DNA from: Magicicada cassinii
Taxonomy: Eukaryota > Arthropoda > Insecta > Hemiptera > Cicadidae
Direction: 5' to 3'
NCBI GenBank assembly: GCA_028571305.1
Contig: JAOXNS010488680.1
Coordinates: 1 to 20,444, forward strand
DNA length: 20,444 bases
Shown: positions 19,635-20,444 of the stretch, one piece after another
Layout: each line of letters opens with the position of its first letter
Numbering within the stretch: position 1 is the stretch's first letter
Translations under genes and position numbers: made by a program
Notes under the pieces: generated by a model
What the model saw: only the letters and a program-made list of their open reading frames with translations
The model's database searches: none
What the model was told of the DNA's origin: nothing

Positions 19635-19690
19635 AAAAAAAAGACGCCACGTGAACGATAATAAGAAAAATATATTGGCGTTACTTTTTT
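19635..19690. repeat. Second, imperfect stem-loop beside the first
   Basis: A-run plus GACGCCA (ending at 19649) pairs with TGGCGTTACTTTTTT (19676-19690), with a two-base bulge and a loop of about 26 bases. It abuts the 14-bp stem-loop, so 19600-19690 could fold as a tandem pair. Confidence 0.55.
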
Positions 19691-20225
19691 GCTAAATGTT
19701 TTCAATATAAAATACAAATTTTCGAATAAAATTCAAGCGTTGACGCTGAGTGCCTACTTCCAAGTATCACTACAGCTGGCAGTTATGTCATTTCGTATAT
19801 TTCAATTTTATTACTAAATTAATGGCAATTGAACTTTACTGTTTTTAATCCCAAATGAACAGTTTTGATAGTTGTTGCTAACATATATATTACTTGACTG
19901 TGCAACTTAAAATTCGTGCGCGTATTTTCATTCTAGTTACATATGATTGTATGCGACCATCGGAGCTGCTGTATTTATGCATTCTTGAAAAATTTACTTG
20001 CAAGGATGTGTGTGAACATGTTTTGGGGAACACAGGCTGGTAGTCGTACTATGCTTGATTTTGAGGATAATGTTGTGAACTCGGTTATGTTATGTTTTGT
20101 ACGCATATTAAAATGACACGATTCACCGATTCACCAAAACATAATAAAACACATAATCTCTTTGTAGGTCGTAATATAATGGTACATTATCCTCGGCAGT
20201 TTTACATACTAGGAATTATTAACGG
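19691..20225. other. Non-coding stretch
   Basis: No gene or larger repeat is seen. GATTCACC is tandemly doubled near 20120-20136. The rest is AT-rich. Confidence 0.45.
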
Positions 20226-20444
20226 ATGCTTACAGATCACAGGGGAGATGGTGTAGTAATTCTTGCTACTAATCGACACAGCTTAAGCTTACTGAAACGT
20301 ACACTGTCTCAACAAGACGGTCGTTTCTACGTTCTGAAATGGATCTGTTCTGTTGAGAACCTATGTGTGAGAGCCAAGTTGATAAATGGGCTTAGTTTAA
20401 CCCAGTACCAGCTAACCGTACAGTGGCGTTTATTTATTGCACTG
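20226..20444 (+). CDS. Open frame running off the window edge, at least 73 aa, unrecognised
   Basis: ATG at 20226 follows an in-frame TAA by one codon, and the frame stays open for all 73 codons to the end of the window. The product starts MLTDHRGDGVVILATNRHS and later reads FYVLKWICSVENLCVR. This segment is less AT-biased than what precedes it. The opposite strand is also open for about 38 codons from the edge (reading for example SWYWVKLSPFINLALTHRFS), and either strand could be the true sense. I recognise no family with confidence; an edge-truncated gene, a repeat-derived frame or chance are all possible. Confidence 0.3.
   Translation, partial: MLTDHRGDGVVILATNRHSLSLLKRTLSQQDGRFYVLKWICSVENLCVRAKLINGLSLTQYQLTVQWRLFIAL

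Noticed and set aside
1-20444. CRISPR array, operon, phage or bacterial system
   Set aside because: No regularly spaced identical repeats, no dense coding and no Shine-Dalgarno-led genes; composition, the LINE and the MITE point to an animal nuclear genome.

Overview
This is an AT-rich stretch (about one third G+C by eye) of an animal nuclear genome. It has no dense gene array, operon, rRNA, tRNA or CRISPR. The best organism clue is a decayed LINE whose reverse transcriptase resembles the proteins annotated as 'endonuclease-reverse transcriptase' in insect genomes. A second clue is a broken copy of a Cys-rich repetitive protein family that is abundant in insects and other invertebrates. I infer an arthropod, most likely an insect with a large, repeat-rich genome; the order cannot be fixed from this sequence.

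Layout. Positions 1-3200 hold no recognised gene, only a near-palindrome (1763-1786) and short direct repeats. Positions 3205-3803 are a 599-bp non-autonomous DNA transposon with 19-bp pogo/Tigger-like terminal inverted repeats and a TA target duplication. From 3804 to 7560 there is AT-rich non-coding DNA with three perfect hairpins and one candidate terminal exon (6682-6750). Positions 7606-7929 (minus) are an unrecognised open frame with a nearby AATAAA. Positions 8256-8503 hold degenerate copies of a GGACATAACGAG-type motif. Positions 9942-10490 (minus) are the broken Cys-rich family copy, followed at 9539-9913 by a 124-codon unrecognised open frame. Positions 10930-11500 are a diverged tandem array with a unit near 130 bp, running into a possible repeat end at about 11691.

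Positions 13396-14660 are the 5'-truncated LINE with RT motifs in three frames and a degraded YADD box. Positions 17368-17946 are the most gene-like stretch: a candidate internal exon with good splice signals, then two short ATG open frames. A TATA-like promoter with a possible short first exon lies at 18151-18221. Two adjacent stem-loops occupy 19600-19690. An open frame runs off the right edge from 20226.

No functional pathway can be assembled. The window reads as intergenic or intronic DNA littered with old mobile-element remains, with a few unproven exon candidates in the right third. I did not find convincing evidence of a new biological system. The exon-like cluster at 17.4-18.2 kb and the paired stem-loops at 19.6 kb are the items most worth a second look.
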